Part shown: in pieces, positions 15,960 to 28,700 of the stretch
Position numbering within the stretch: position 1 is the first letter of the stretch
Layout of the letters: the number at the start of each line of letters is the position of its first letter
Source of the DNA: JAJRPT01 sp964465945
GTDB taxonomy: Bacteria > Bacteroidota > Ignavibacteria > Kapaibacteriales > UBA2268
DNA: 64,000 bases
NCBI GenBank assembly: GCA_964465945.1
Contig: CAYXMM010000006.1
Location: 76,958-140,957 of the forward strand
Direction of reading: 5' to 3'
Notes under the pieces: model-generated
What the model was told of the DNA's origin: nothing
The model's database searches: none
Seen by the model: only the letters and a program-made list of their open reading frames with translations
Made by a program: the position numbers and the translations under genes

Positions 15960-17543
15960 TTATTTAATTGAATTTGTTTTTGGAATATTATTAATTGCAC
16001 CAATTACTTGTTTATCAATATATATTAAGCCATAATTGAAAGCGTCTTCCCCCCAAGTGAAATGAGCAATTTTTGCTTTTAAATAATTTAAAATATAAAC
16101 TTTATCTTTTTCGTACATTTCTTGATTAAAAACTTTATATTTATCAATCACTTTAGCGAACTGGTTAAGCATTTCTTCACTTACAATGAATTTTTCAATA
16201 AATTCTTTATAATTTTCTTTATATTTTAATTTTATTTCTTTTTTATGTTCTAAATAATATTTTAAAGCGTACTCGGTGATATAATTTCTTTCTAAATATA
16301 CTTTAGTTAATAATGTAAGAGTATCATTTTCAATGGTTTTATCTGGTAAAATGCCACCAACTCCAAGAATTAATCTACCTGATTTAGAATGATAAATATC
16401 GACCTTATTTGAATTTCCTAGAATAGACATAGTTTTTTTTATTTCATCAAGTATCTTTTCGTTCATAAATCTTTCATCAATATTAACTGCTTCGCTTTGA
16501 GTAGTTTTTTCAACTGGCCTCCCAGAAGGAGTTGTATATTTAGCAATAGTTAATCTAAATGCAGAACTATCACCAAAAGTCCAAGCATTTTGCACCGTTC
16601 CTTTACCAAAACTTTTTACTCCGACTATTAATCCCCTATCATAATCTTGAATTGCTCCAGCAAAAATCTCTGATGCAGAAGCAGATTCTGAGTTAATTAA
16701 TACTACTAACGGCAAATCTTTATAAATTGGGTCGACTGATGATCTATACTCTTTATCATAGGCGTTGTTTTTTCCTTCCATTTTTGTGATTAGAGCATTT
16801 TTTTCAAGAAAGAGACCAATTACATTGACTGCTTCTTCAATTAAACCACCGGGGTTATCTCTAAGGTCGATAATTATTCTTTCTAAGCCAAGTTTTTTTA
16901 ATTTATCTAAATTCTCAATAAAGTCTTTATATGTTGTTTGTGAGAAAGAAGATATTTTAATGTACCCAATTTTTGTATTTGAAATCATAAAAGAAGCTAA
17001 TACAGACGAAACGGGGAATGAGCCACGATTAATTGAGATTTCATTTAAACCAACTTCGAAATTTCGCTTAATGATTAAATTAACTTTACTGCTATGTTCT
17101 CCATTAATTTTATTTAAAGCATTTGTATTACCAACTCCACTTACTTTCTCATTGTCAACAAATAAGACAATGTCTCCAATTTCTAAACCAACTGAATCAG
17201 AACTACTATTGGGTATAATATTACTTATATAAACTGTATCGTTAAAAGCTAAAAATGATGCTCCAATACCATAAGTTGATATACCTTTTTGTTGATTTAG
17301 TATTTGTTTATATTCTTCAGTTGTCCAGTATAGAGATTGTATATCAAGTTCTTTTAACATAGCTCGATATGCAGCTTCGGTGATTCTAACTAGACCTACA
17401 CTATCAACATAATCTTTGTCAATTACTTTTAGTAAGTTTTGAAATTTTGATACTTGATTATTAATAATAATTGCTCTATTTGAATCAGTTTCTTGACAAA
17501 ATAGAGCAACATTAAATATAATTAATAAGAAAAATAATTTCAT
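15960..17543 (-). CDS. Carboxy-terminal processing peptidase (S41, CtpA/Prc type)
   Basis: The 527-residue periplasmic protease has a signal peptide (MKLFFLLIIFNVALFCQ), a PDZ domain at about residues 85-175 (GIGASF, then GLEIGDIVLFVDNEKV) and the TSPc core. The Ser-Lys dyad is Ser289 in SESASASEI and Lys314 in SFGKGTVQ, with Asp300 spaced as in E. coli Prc (+11 and +25). GGLIEEAV is the substrate-cleft motif. All catalytic residues are intact. The extra C-terminal 150 residues are helical and common in Bacteroidota Ctp enzymes. Its start overlaps the stop of the TMTC-like gene by one base (TAATG), so the two are co-translated. Confidence 0.93.
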   Translation of the reverse strand: MKLFFLLIIFNVALFCQETDSNRAIIINNQVSKFQNLLKVIDKDYVDSVGLVRITEAAYRAMLKELDIQSLYWTTEEYKQILNQQKGISTYGIGASFLAFNDTVYISNIIPNSSSDSVGLEIGDIVLFVDNEKVSGVGNTNALNKINGEHSSKVNLIIKRNFEVGLNEISINRGSFPVSSVLASFMISNTKIGYIKISSFSQTTYKDFIENLDKLKKLGLERIIIDLRDNPGGLIEEAVNVIGLFLEKNALITKMEGKNNAYDKEYRSSVDPIYKDLPLVVLINSESASASEIFAGAIQDYDRGLIVGVKSFGKGTVQNAWTFGDSSAFRLTIAKYTTPSGRPVEKTTQSEAVNIDERFMNEKILDEIKKTMSILGNSNKVDIYHSKSGRLILGVGGILPDKTIENDTLTLLTKVYLERNYITEYALKYYLEHKKEIKLKYKENYKEFIEKFIVSEEMLNQFAKVIDKYKVFNQEMYEKDKVYILNYLKAKIAHFTWGEDAFNYGLIYIDKQVIGAINNIPKTNSIK

Positions 17544-19624
17544 TAAAGTTGGAAGCCCATAGATTTTAATTGATTCACCATATTAGGTCTCAATACAACA
17601 TTATACGCTTTTGCAGAAGTCAATACTTGGTTAATTCCAGATTGGTCTTGTTTTCTAATTAAGTGATTTAATAAGTTAATATACGAAACTTCCGCTGTTG
17701 GGTTTAGCGTAATCGCATGCTTTAATATTTTCTCGGCATCCCCATTACCAACTGCAGATAAAGCAGCTCCATAATTAGTCATACATTGAAAATCTTGCGC
17801 ATTTAATCTAAGAGCAGCTGAGTAATATTTAATCGCTTCTTCAACTTGACCTGTATTATGCAAACAAACGGCATATTTATGTAGGACGTCCCAATCTTTT
17901 CCACCTGAAACGTTAATAGCTTTAAGTAAATATGGCATTGCTTCTTTGAACTTATTTTGTGTTAAAAGTGCTGTGCCTAAATAAGTATAAGCTAATTTAT
18001 CACCATTACTATTTCGTCCATCTGCTTCACTAAGTTCAACAGCTTTACGAGCGTATTTTTCAGCTTCAGCAAATTCTTTTTTCTGTAACTTAACTACACT
18101 TATGTCAATGTAGAAGTTAGTATTTTCAGGATTTCTTTCAATTCCAAGCTTATAAAGACTATCAGCTTCATTTAATTCACCTTTAACAAGATAAGCTTTA
18201 CCTAAATCTAGATAACCTCTAGCTTTGAAAGGATATATTTCAGTCATGTGAGACCAGAAATTCTTTCTACCATCGAAATTTTCACGATATTCAAAGGATT
18301 TCCAACCAAATATTAGAACAATAAGCGATAATGTACCAATTGTTAATGGTTTGGAATAATTTACTTTTAATCCTTGTAAAATTTCAAGCACAATGACGAA
18401 AATACCAACCATAATTAGATAAGCTCTATGCTCAGCATAATCAAAGAAATCATCAACATTTAATATTCTAATAAAAAGAGTAGGTCCTAAGAAAAGCAAA
18501 AACCAAGTCAGCCCAAACATAATGTGTCTTTTTCTTACATCTTTAATTTTAAACGCGAGAACTATTAGACCAATTATTATTAATGCTCCTGAGAGTATAG
18601 AAAACATCTCAAAAGTAGAAAGTGCAATCATTTTCACTGGTAGGAATATTTTACCAATCATTGCAAAAGGAGTAGGTAAGTTTTTGATAAATGCAGAAAG
18701 GCCAATTTCATCTGGGTTTGTAATACCAGTGAAAGCTTTCGTTCTAAGATTATTCCAAATTAATCCAACTACCATCCAACCAGCTGCTAAAATTAAATTT
18801 TCTTTACTAAAAAAGTTCTTTATATTCAGTTTATATTTGCCACTTGATTTATCTAATATACCTTCTCTAAAGAATAAGTTGTAACCAACTACAAGTAAAG
18901 TATACATTGTTGCAATTTCTTTTGTGAATAGTGCCATAGCAAAAAACAGCAAATGAAGTAGCAAAATAGGATACTTACTTAATGGATTCTTTGACCTATA
19001 ATAAGCAATATTAGTCATAAAGGAGAGTAGAATAAAAATAGTAATCATACTATCATTTCGACCGGAAATCCATGAGGCGGCTGGTGTCAAAATAGGATGT
19101 ACTGCAAAAATTAGCGAAAAGAAAAAAACAGCGATTGTATTATACCTTAATTGAACTAAAAATATAAAGACTAAAATAGAACCAATTACATGAAATAATA
19201 CATTCGAATAGTGAAAAGGAATCGGATTGATATGACCTCCTTCCAGTTCTAAATCAATACCAAAGTAAGCATCAATAACAAAGGACATACCTAATATTGG
19301 TCTATAATAAGATGTACCAAAAGTTCTATCAAAATTCTTCCAAATATTATCTATGTCTTTATTAAAATCTTGGTAGTCCATAACGAAGATGTTATCGTCG
19401 CAATAAACTAAACTATAATCAATTGTTTTATAGTATAACATAAATGCTACTGCACCTACAACTATAGCCATTAGCGTATATGTAAGCATTTTGTTTTTAT
19501 TAATCCAAGACATTATTGCTGAATTTGACTCATTTTGATTATCTAAAACGTCAAATTTAGAATTAAACAAATCTTTATTTTTAGAATTGATTGATTCTTT
19601 TTTTAATTGTTTCTTTTTACTCAT
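17543..19624 (-). CDS. TMTC-like multi-spanning membrane protein with C-terminal TPR repeats
   Basis: After a basic N-terminus, residues about 35-440 hold roughly ten membrane helices with luminal-type motifs YRPILGMS, HYSNVLFHV and HPILTPAASWISGRND. These resemble the TMTC/DUF1736 class of polyprenyl-linked sugar (mannosyl) transferases. Residues about 450-690 contain five or so TPRs (for example ARGYLDLGKAYLVKGELNEA, AYTYLGTALLTQNKFKEAMP). The arrangement suggests an envelope protein O-glycosyltransferase or a glycan scaffold; the reaction is inferred from family resemblance. Length (693) is typical. It leads a two-gene operon with the Ctp protease. Confidence 0.78.
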   Translation of the reverse strand: MSKKKQLKKESINSKNKDLFNSKFDVLDNQNESNSAIMSWINKNKMLTYTLMAIVVGAVAFMLYYKTIDYSLVYCDDNIFVMDYQDFNKDIDNIWKNFDRTFGTSYYRPILGMSFVIDAYFGIDLELEGGHINPIPFHYSNVLFHVIGSILVFIFLVQLRYNTIAVFFFSLIFAVHPILTPAASWISGRNDSMITIFILLSFMTNIAYYRSKNPLSKYPILLLHLLFFAMALFTKEIATMYTLLVVGYNLFFREGILDKSSGKYKLNIKNFFSKENLILAAGWMVVGLIWNNLRTKAFTGITNPDEIGLSAFIKNLPTPFAMIGKIFLPVKMIALSTFEMFSILSGALIIIGLIVLAFKIKDVRKRHIMFGLTWFLLFLGPTLFIRILNVDDFFDYAEHRAYLIMVGIFVIVLEILQGLKVNYSKPLTIGTLSLIVLIFGWKSFEYRENFDGRKNFWSHMTEIYPFKARGYLDLGKAYLVKGELNEADSLYKLGIERNPENTNFYIDISVVKLQKKEFAEAEKYARKAVELSEADGRNSNGDKLAYTYLGTALLTQNKFKEAMPYLLKAINVSGGKDWDVLHKYAVCLHNTGQVEEAIKYYSAALRLNAQDFQCMTNYGAALSAVGNGDAEKILKHAITLNPTAEVSYINLLNHLIRKQDQSGINQVLTSAKAYNVVLRPNMVNQLKSMGFQL

Positions 19625-19690
19625 TTTACAAATTTGAATAATTGTGAAAGTAAAATTAAAGAATTTATTGTGTTTTTCATAATAAAATAA

Positions 19691-19717
19691 AAAAGCAGGG
19701 CAATTTGCCCTGCTTTT
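19691..19717. terminator. Strong terminator after the giant adhesin gene
   Basis: AAAAGCAGGGCAA and TTGCCCTGCTTTT form a near-perfect hairpin with A-rich flank on the left and T-rich flank on the right. It sits 20 bp past the minus-strand stop at 19737 and upstream of the TMTC-like gene. Confidence 0.85.
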
Positions 19718-19736
19718 TATGTGTAAGTTGCGTCAA

Positions 19737-22700
19737 TTATCTTTTGTAAACAAAAGGAACAAGCATAATTTCTTCACCAGCTTTAACTTGTAACATATAA
19801 GTTCCAGAAGAAACTTCAAAGTTATTCATACTCATAAATAAGATATGAGAACCAGCTTCAAGACCGCTTGATTTATACATAGTTCCAACAAATTGTCCAG
19901 ATGTAGAGAATAAGTCTACTGTTACGTCCATACTTTCGTTTAACGTCATATTCATACTAAACTCATCAACTACAGGGTTCGGACTAACAATACCAACAGA
20001 GAATAAGTTATTTTCTGAAGTTTTAGTGTTGTCGTTGTCAAAGTCGAAGATGTCTTTGGTTATTTTATATGCAGTAGAAGTTTGAGTTGTGTTATAACTT
20101 TGAGTATTAACATCATTTGCATTTCCGCTAAACATATAAACACCGGCAGAAATAAATTTTTTATTAGTTGATGTAGTAAAAGTTACATTAACAAATCTAT
20201 AGTCACCATCAATACCACCTTGACCTAATAAAACTATCTTACCTGTTCCACTACTATTATCATTAACAGCTGGAGCAGAATTATAAGTTGAGTTAGAACC
20301 AAATGTAGTAGAATTCAAATTAGATTCATCATTTAAACCATAACTTGTGTTATTATGATCATATCTAACAATTACTAAAGCATTATTGTCAACACTATTA
20401 GTTTTTGAAGCTTTCCATCTAATTTTAGTTACATAATAGTTAATCTTCACAATTTCAATATCCGTAGCGGCATCAGGAGCATTACCTCTTATACTAAATG
20501 TCGCAGAAGTTGCACTTGTTAATCCAGTTGCAGTTGCAGAAATAGTTGTATTTGCTCCCCAATTTGCAAATTTATACGCTGAGAAGCTTGCTAATCCGCT
20601 TACTGCATTTGCTGTGCTATCTTGCGTAGATTTAGAGCCAGGTGATGTTGAAACAATAGTTATTTCACCAACATAGTCTTTATCTAAGTTATTATTAGCA
20701 TCAGTTGCTTTTACAGTAAATGTTGCACCATTATCTAATGTATGATTTTCTGGTTGATCAACAAATGCTAATTTCGCTGCATTAATTTGAACTTTATTAG
20801 CAACAAAATCACCTGTTGATTTAACAACATTATCAAATGGAGTTGACCCAACTTCAGCGCCTATTCCAGTAGAACCAGTTAATGTAAATGTAAGCGAAGT
20901 GTTATCTATATCAAAAGTTGAACTATTATTTAATGTATAGTTCATATAATATGTACCACTTCCACCATCTGTAATTGTTTGAGATGTTACATTAAACACT
21001 AAATTGTTAGTATTAACTGTTGCTGTTCCAATGTTAGTTCCGCCATTTGTAAAGAAAGTAGCAGAAGAAATTAGATCATTAAAGTTGTATGAACCAGATT
21101 TTGCAACAGTTATTTGATTAAATACTGTTGGTAAATCATCTCCATTTCCATCTGTTCCTTGACCTTTATCATCATTAATTTCCATTGTAAATGCTTTATT
21201 TGTGCTTCCCATTGAAACTGTTGTTGATGTTCCAACATCAGACAATACAACTTGTGAGTAAGAACTTACTGCATTATAGCTGTATGTAAATGTATTTGAA
21301 CTTGTATTTCCATTTCCTGCTGCATCCATTGCGTCATTAGCTGCTAACCATACATTAACTGTTCCTGGGAGTGTTGCATTAATTGTTAATTCATAAGTTG
21401 TACCAGCGTTAATTACTGAAGTTACAGAAGCACTTGCATTTGTAGTTTGTAATACATCATTCACAGCAATTCCAGTAACACTTTCATTAAATGTTAATGT
21501 TGCTGATATTTCTTGGTTTGTTGTTGTACCGCTCACATTTGAAGTTATTGTAACTGTTGGTGCTGTGTTATCAACTGATATTGTTGCACTTGTAGTCATT
21601 ATGCTTCCATTACCAGCAACATCAGTAAATACACCCGCTAACATATTAACTTTAGCATTTCCATCTCCAGTTAAACCTGTTACTGTTACTGTTCCACTTG
21701 TGTTTCCAGTTACATTTGCTGATGCAACATTACCTGTTCCACCAGTGTTTGTAACTGTAAAGCTTGTAGTGTTATTTCCAGTGTTTGCAGTTGCACCTGT
21801 TACTGTATAAGTAAATGTTGCTGTTCCAGCACTATTTACTACACTTGGATTTGCTGTATTGAATGTTACAACTGGCGCAATTCTATCTACATCAAATGTA
21901 TTATTAAATGTAGTAGAAGACCCTTCAACATTGCCTGTTAAATCTAACGCCGCAACACTTCCTAATGTAACTGCTATATCATTAACTTCAACATTGCCTG
22001 TTACATCATATTGTGCAGTATAGATTTTTGATGTAGTCCATGTTGCACTTGTTGGAGTATATGTTGCACCTGCTCCAATTGAAATATTCGGAACTGGTGA
22101 TGTTTTCATATCTTCATTATATGTTACAGTAATTGTCAAAGAGTTATTTGTCAAGTTAATTGGTGTTGCATTAACAACTGTAACAGTTGAAGTAGGTGCT
22201 GTGTAATCTATAGTTACTGCACCAAAGTCTGCTGTATTAGTTGAAGAACTATTACCAGCTAAGTCCTCAATTCCAATGTTAAATGTTACATTTCCTTCTG
22301 TATCAGAACCAAGAACAGAAATTGTTGTAGAATATTGGTTAGAACCCAAATCATTTACTGTTTGTTCTATTCTACCTGCTATTGCTGTTGCACTTGTTGC
22401 AGTATTAATTGGCTCATTTGTGCTAAATGTTAATGAAACCACATCTCCAACTTTTGCTTTTGTATTATCAGCATTATTTGAAGAAATTGCAACATTACTA
22501 AATAATGGAGCAGTATTATCAACTGAAATTGTTGCACTAGAAGTCATTGTGCTTCCATTACCAGCAACGTCTGTAAATACGCCAGCTAATATATTAACTT
22601 TTGCATTTCCATCACCTGTTAAACCAGTTACTGTTACTGTTCCACTTGTGTTCCCAGTTACATTAGCAGAAACAACATTACCTGTTCCACCAGTGTTTGC

Positions 22701-25700
22701 AACTGTAAAGCTTGTAGTATTATTTCCAGTGTTTGCAGTTGCACCCGTTACTGTGTATGTAAATGTTGCAGTTCCATCGTCATTAATTAAGCTTGGATTT
22801 GCTGTATTAAATGTTACAATTGGTCCAACTCTATCTACATCAAATGTATTGTTAAATTGAACTTCTGCGTCTTCAGTATTACCTGCTAAGTCAGTTGCAG
22901 TTTCACTTGCTAATGTTACAGCAATATTACTTACTTCAACATCACCAGTAACATTATATTGTGCTGTATAAACTTGTGAAGTTGTCCATGTAGCACTTGT
23001 TGGTGTGTATGTCGCACCTGCTCCTATATTAATATTTGGAACTGGTGAGTTTGCCATAGCTTCATTGTATGATACAGTTACAGTCAATGAGTTATTTGAT
23101 AAACTAATCGGCAATGTATTAACTACACTTATAGTAGCAGTAGGCGCTGTATTGTCAATATTTACTGAACTTGCATCATTAACTGTGTTAAATGTTGCTA
23201 TATTACCTGCTAAATCATTAACTGAGATATTAAATGTTGCAGAACCTTCTGTATTTGAACCATTCACTGTAAATGTAGTTGAGTAATGACCACTTCCTAA
23301 TGAATTAACATTTAACCCTGATAATCCAGCAACCATTGCAGACGTATTGTATAAATCTTCAGTTGAACTGAATGTTACAGATACATTATCCCCTAGTTTA
23401 GCTTGAGACATATTTGAATTATTAGAGAAAATTGTTACACCACTTATAATTGGCGCTGTATTATCAACAGAAATAGTTGCACTTGATGTCATTGTACTTG
23501 CATTTCCAGCATTATCAGTAAATACTCCTGCTAACATATTAACATTTGCATTTCCATCACCTGTTAAACCAGTTACTGTTATTGTTCCACTTGCATTTCC
23601 TGTTACATTTGCAGTAGCAATGTTACCTGCTCCACCTGTGTTTGTTACTGTAAAGCTTAAAGTATTACTTCCAGTATTTGCATCAGCTCCTATAACTGAG
23701 TAAGTAAATGTTGCTGTTCCAGTGCTATTTATAACACTTGGACTTGCAGAGTTAAATGTTACAACTGGTGCAGTATTGTCAATAGTAATTGTATTACTAA
23801 ACGCAGTTGCATTATTTGTATTACCAGCATCATCAGAAGTTACTCCTGCGGCTATTTTAATTGCCATATAACCATCACCAGTAGCATTCCATAATGTAAT
23901 TGTTGAAGTAGTTCCAGAAGTATTTACGCTTGAATTACCAGGAGTAATACCATCATAAGAAATACTTGCTGGAATTAAATTCACTGAATTTACATTTAAG
24001 TTATCGCTATGTGTAACTACATAAGTAAATGTTGTAGTTTGGTTACCTAATGTCATATTTGGTGCACCAATAGTTACAACAGGTTTTTGTGTATCAATAT
24101 TAACTTGTTGAACACTTGTTATAACACTTGTTGCTGGTAATGTTTGATTTACTGTAAAGTTTCTATCATCTTTCAATGTATTTGTAGGCGTAACAGAAGA
24201 ACTTGCACTATGTGATAAATCATTTATTGAAGCATCACTTTCTGCTACTACATAAACCATAGAAATTGTTTTAGATCCTTCACCTGATAAGTAAGTAGCT
24301 TTTGCACCGTTACTTAATGTAATTGTAGCTGATTCAGCATCAGTGATGTTTCTGTCAAATTCTAAGTTAAACGTTACACTTGCACCAATTCCATAAGTTG
24401 CATCTGCATTTACAATTGAAATATCATCAACAGTTGTTTGTTTGTTCATTGTTGCCGAAGCAGTTGATGAATTCATATAAAGGTTACCAACAGCATCATA
24501 GATTTGATTTGCTTTACCATTTAATACATATCTTTCTGTTCCGTCAGATGTTCCTGTTACCAAAGATGTAAATGTCATTGATTGGTTTCCAGCAGTATGA
24601 TTTAATAAAGTTACTGCTATAAACGACGCAGGCCCAACATCAGGATTTCTATTTGGATTATCAAAATCACTAACCCAACCTATTGCGCCAGTGCCATATC
24701 CATTTGATGTGTTAGTATAAACTCCTTCATTAAATGAAATAGTACCAGATGTGTTAAATTCATTTGTAAACGCCCAACTATTTAATGTTGGAGCAGTGTT
24801 ATCAACAGTGAATGGATCAATAGTTAATGTTCCAGCTGAAATTGCGTTATTTGCAAGGTCAGTTCCACCATCGAATGCAAATGTAACTGCACCATCACCA
24901 GAGTTTGCAACAGCCCAAGTATATGTATAACTTGTTGCTGAAACTCTTGTCATAACTGCATTAGCTACATCACCTGTTCCAGGAACTGTAATATCTAATT
25001 CAACATTATTTGCTATGTCGATTGGCTCATTAAATGTAGCACTAATTAACATTGATTTACCATCATTAGCCATATTTCTAACTATTGAGTTGTTAGTTAT
25101 TGTTACTGTTGTAGATGGTGGTGTATTATCAACTGTTACATAAGAACTAAATGCAGTAGCAGTATTTGAGTTTGTTGCATTGTCTGTTACAACACCTGCA
25201 CCAACTTTAACTGCTATATCTCCGCTTCCTTCTAACGCCCACAATGTGATTGTAGAAGAATTTGTTCCATTATTTGTTACACTAAATGATTTTGAACTTA
25301 TTGTTCCATTGACTACGTCAAAAGTTAAGTCATTATTTGTTAAAGTAACACTGTTTAATCCACTATATTCATCAGAATAGTTTACAAGAACTGTAAATGT
25401 TCCAGCACTATTTGTATAAGTTTTAGATGGATTGCCTAAACTTGCTACTGGGTTAATGTTATCTACATTAATTGGAGTAGTTGTAGTTTTAGATAAGTTT
25501 CCATAACCTTCTGGACTTAATATAGCATCAGCAACAACAGAAATACTTGCAGAACCATTTCCTGTTAAGCCAGCAACTGTGAATGTAGCCGTGTTACTTG
25601 AAGTTCCTAAATATGCTATTGTTCCTCCACCAGTTCCTGAATGAATTGCTGAGAAATCAGTTGCATCTAAGTTATTAGTACCAACATTGGTTAAGTTTGC

Positions 25701-28700
25701 TGTAAATGTTGCTGTTCCTAAACTATTTACATAAGTAGGAGTAGGAGCAACAAAAGTTACTGTAGGTCTAACAAGTGCATTTCTTCCAACAGTGCTAGAT
25801 GATAATAAAGCATTACCTGCTCTATCATATAATGAAGTGTTGTTATTGGCACTAATTGTTATTGCTTCAGAGCCATTAAATTCGCCAGTCCAATCAACAT
25901 CATAAGTAAATGTTGTTGATCCAGCTGGACTAAATGAAAATTGATTTATAGGGCTATTATAAGCTATACCATCTACCCCACCAGTTTTATCTTGTAAATC
26001 ATTCACATCATTTAAAGGAGCATAAAATATTAACCCACTCTCGTTTCCAACTAATGCTTCTGAATAATCATTTTGAATTTCGCTTGCTGATCTTGCATAA
26101 TTCCAAACTCTAACTTCTGATATTTCACCAGAAAATTTATATGAATCATCTGTACGAGCACCAATTTTAAAGTCATTAATGTTATGAACAATAGATGTTC
26201 CGTTTGTTCCAGTGAATGTAGTATTAACTGCTATTCCATTAACATAAATTTGACCAACTAGAGTAGATGGGTTGTAAACACATGAAACATGTGTCCATTC
26301 ATTGTAGCTAAATACATTGTCATCAGTGTCAAAGAACAATCCACTTGTTGGAATAAATCTGATATTTCTATTTTCATCTCCAACTCTGTTTGTGTGAATT
26401 TCATAATATCCAGTATTTTTTCCTGTGATAAATTGAGTTGTTGCAGTTGTTTGTTTAAACCAAGCTTCAATAGTAATTGAAGTAACATCAAAAGCTGATT
26501 TATGAGTAAATCCAACACTTTGATTTGAACCATTTAAAACTATTCCTGAATTATCAGATATTGTGGCACTAGCTAAACTAGCTGTTCCACCTACTGAATT
26601 TATATTAAAATCAACTCCGTCATTAATGTCAATAATTCCAGTTGCATCATCATTTGAATACAACCCTTCTGAAGAAGTAAACCACATTTCAGTGTTGTCT
26701 ATATTTGCTATAGTTAAAGGTGGATTTAATGTTGGAGCAGTATTATCTACTTCAATTTCATTAGTTGTAAATTGTGCTGATTTATTACCAGCAATATCTG
26801 TAAACGCACCTTCTGCCATTGTAATTGAGGCAGAGCCATCGGCAGTTAATCCGTCAAATACCACATTAGTTAATGATGTTGAAGAATTACTTGCACTGTT
26901 GATTGTCCCACCAGTTGCACCGGTTAAGCCAAAAGTAAAGCTTGACGATGCAGCATTATTAAAATCAGAGCCAGTTGCAGTTAATGTTAACGTGTTTGAA
27001 CGAGTTGAGTTAACAATATCATAAACAAATTCATGGCTCGCAATCACTGGTGCTGTATTATCTATTATAATAGTAGCACTTTCAAAAGAAGCTAAGTTTT
27101 TGTTACCTGAAAGGTCAGTTACAACGTCTGCACCGATAGTAATGCTTAATGCACCATCACCAGTTGCTCCCCAAATAGAAACAGTTGAAGAGTTTGTTCC
27201 ATTATTAGCAACTGATTTAGAATAACCAGCAGGTGTTCCAGATTCTACGTTAATTGTTACATCACTTGCTGATAAATCAACTGAATATAAGCCATTATTA
27301 TCAGCATAATTAATTACATAATTAAATGTAGTTGATGAATTACCGATAGTATTGCTACTCATATTAGTTGAAGTAGGAGCAGCGATTGTTGCGGTTGGTA
27401 AGTATGTATCAATTCTAAATGTTGAAGATTCAACTCCTCTTGCTAAGTTACCAACTTGGTCTCTTGCACCATCTACGTCTGTTCCTGAAACAGTTGCTGA
27501 TTCGTGAGCGAAGTATTCATCACCCGATTGAGTAAATGTTGTTGACCAAGTTCTTGAACCGCTCCATGAAGCAGTACCAGCAACAGCGAAATTAGAATTA
27601 TTCGTAAATGTGATAGATGGCTCTGTGCCAGTATCCATATCTCTATCATACCATACAATTACCTTAACATCTCTATTATTAGCATTAACTACATTTTCAG
27701 AATTAAATGTTTGTAAAGTAATTGAAGCAGAAGCAATCGCAGTCTCAGTATTTACTGTAAATGTAGAAGAAGCATCTCCTAAATCAGTGTTACCAGCAAT
27801 ATCTTCAACTCCTGAAGCATCAATTACTGTGGCAGAGATATTATTTAGAATTTCTTCTGTTAAGTTATGAGAATACTCACGAGTAAATGTTTTAGAGTCC
27901 ATTGACCATGAACCAGCATTATCTGCACTAATATTTGGATTTGAAGTAAATGTAATAGATGGATTAGCATCAGTTTGTACTTCTTCATCGTAAGCTATAG
28001 TTACAGTTGCAGAGTTTTTATCTCTTGTTATAATATTTGTATTATTTTCAAAAGTTATATTAACTTCCGCTTGTGGTTTTTTAGTGTCAATATATACTTT
28101 GTAAGTGTCTTTATTTGAGAATGTTCCAGAAGTAACTTTATTACCCCATAAATCTTCTGCCGTTAATCTTAAGTCTTCAGCTTGAATACCAGCAGCTACA
28201 TCTAAAGCACTTATAGTTCTTGTGAATGTGAATGAATTTGCACTTATTGAACTTAATACTTGGTTAGTTACATCTAAGTTATTATTCTCTAAGTTATCAA
28301 TATTAAATGTTGCACTTGCTAAAACTGTTTCATCAGCAACCATTTTAATATAATATACTCCTGCTTTCAATCTTGAATTATGGCTGATAGAAGATGAAAA
28401 TCCTGAATCAGTATAATATGTATATGTGAAATTAGGAATAGTTGCATCAATATATGCTGCACCTGTCGTATTTGAAGGAGAAGCCATTGAAGAATTACCT
28501 GCTAAATCTGTTAATGTGAAAGTTACACTTTCTAAAACAGTTCCATCAGTTTCACTATCAGAAACAACTGATGCACGAGAATATCTAAACGTATTAGAAT
28601 TGCCTGCAGTACCTATATGAGTTAAAGCAACATTTGCTACATCATTATTATCACCTTGAGAATTAGCTTGAACATAAGCATTCCCTGATGGTGTAGAAAT

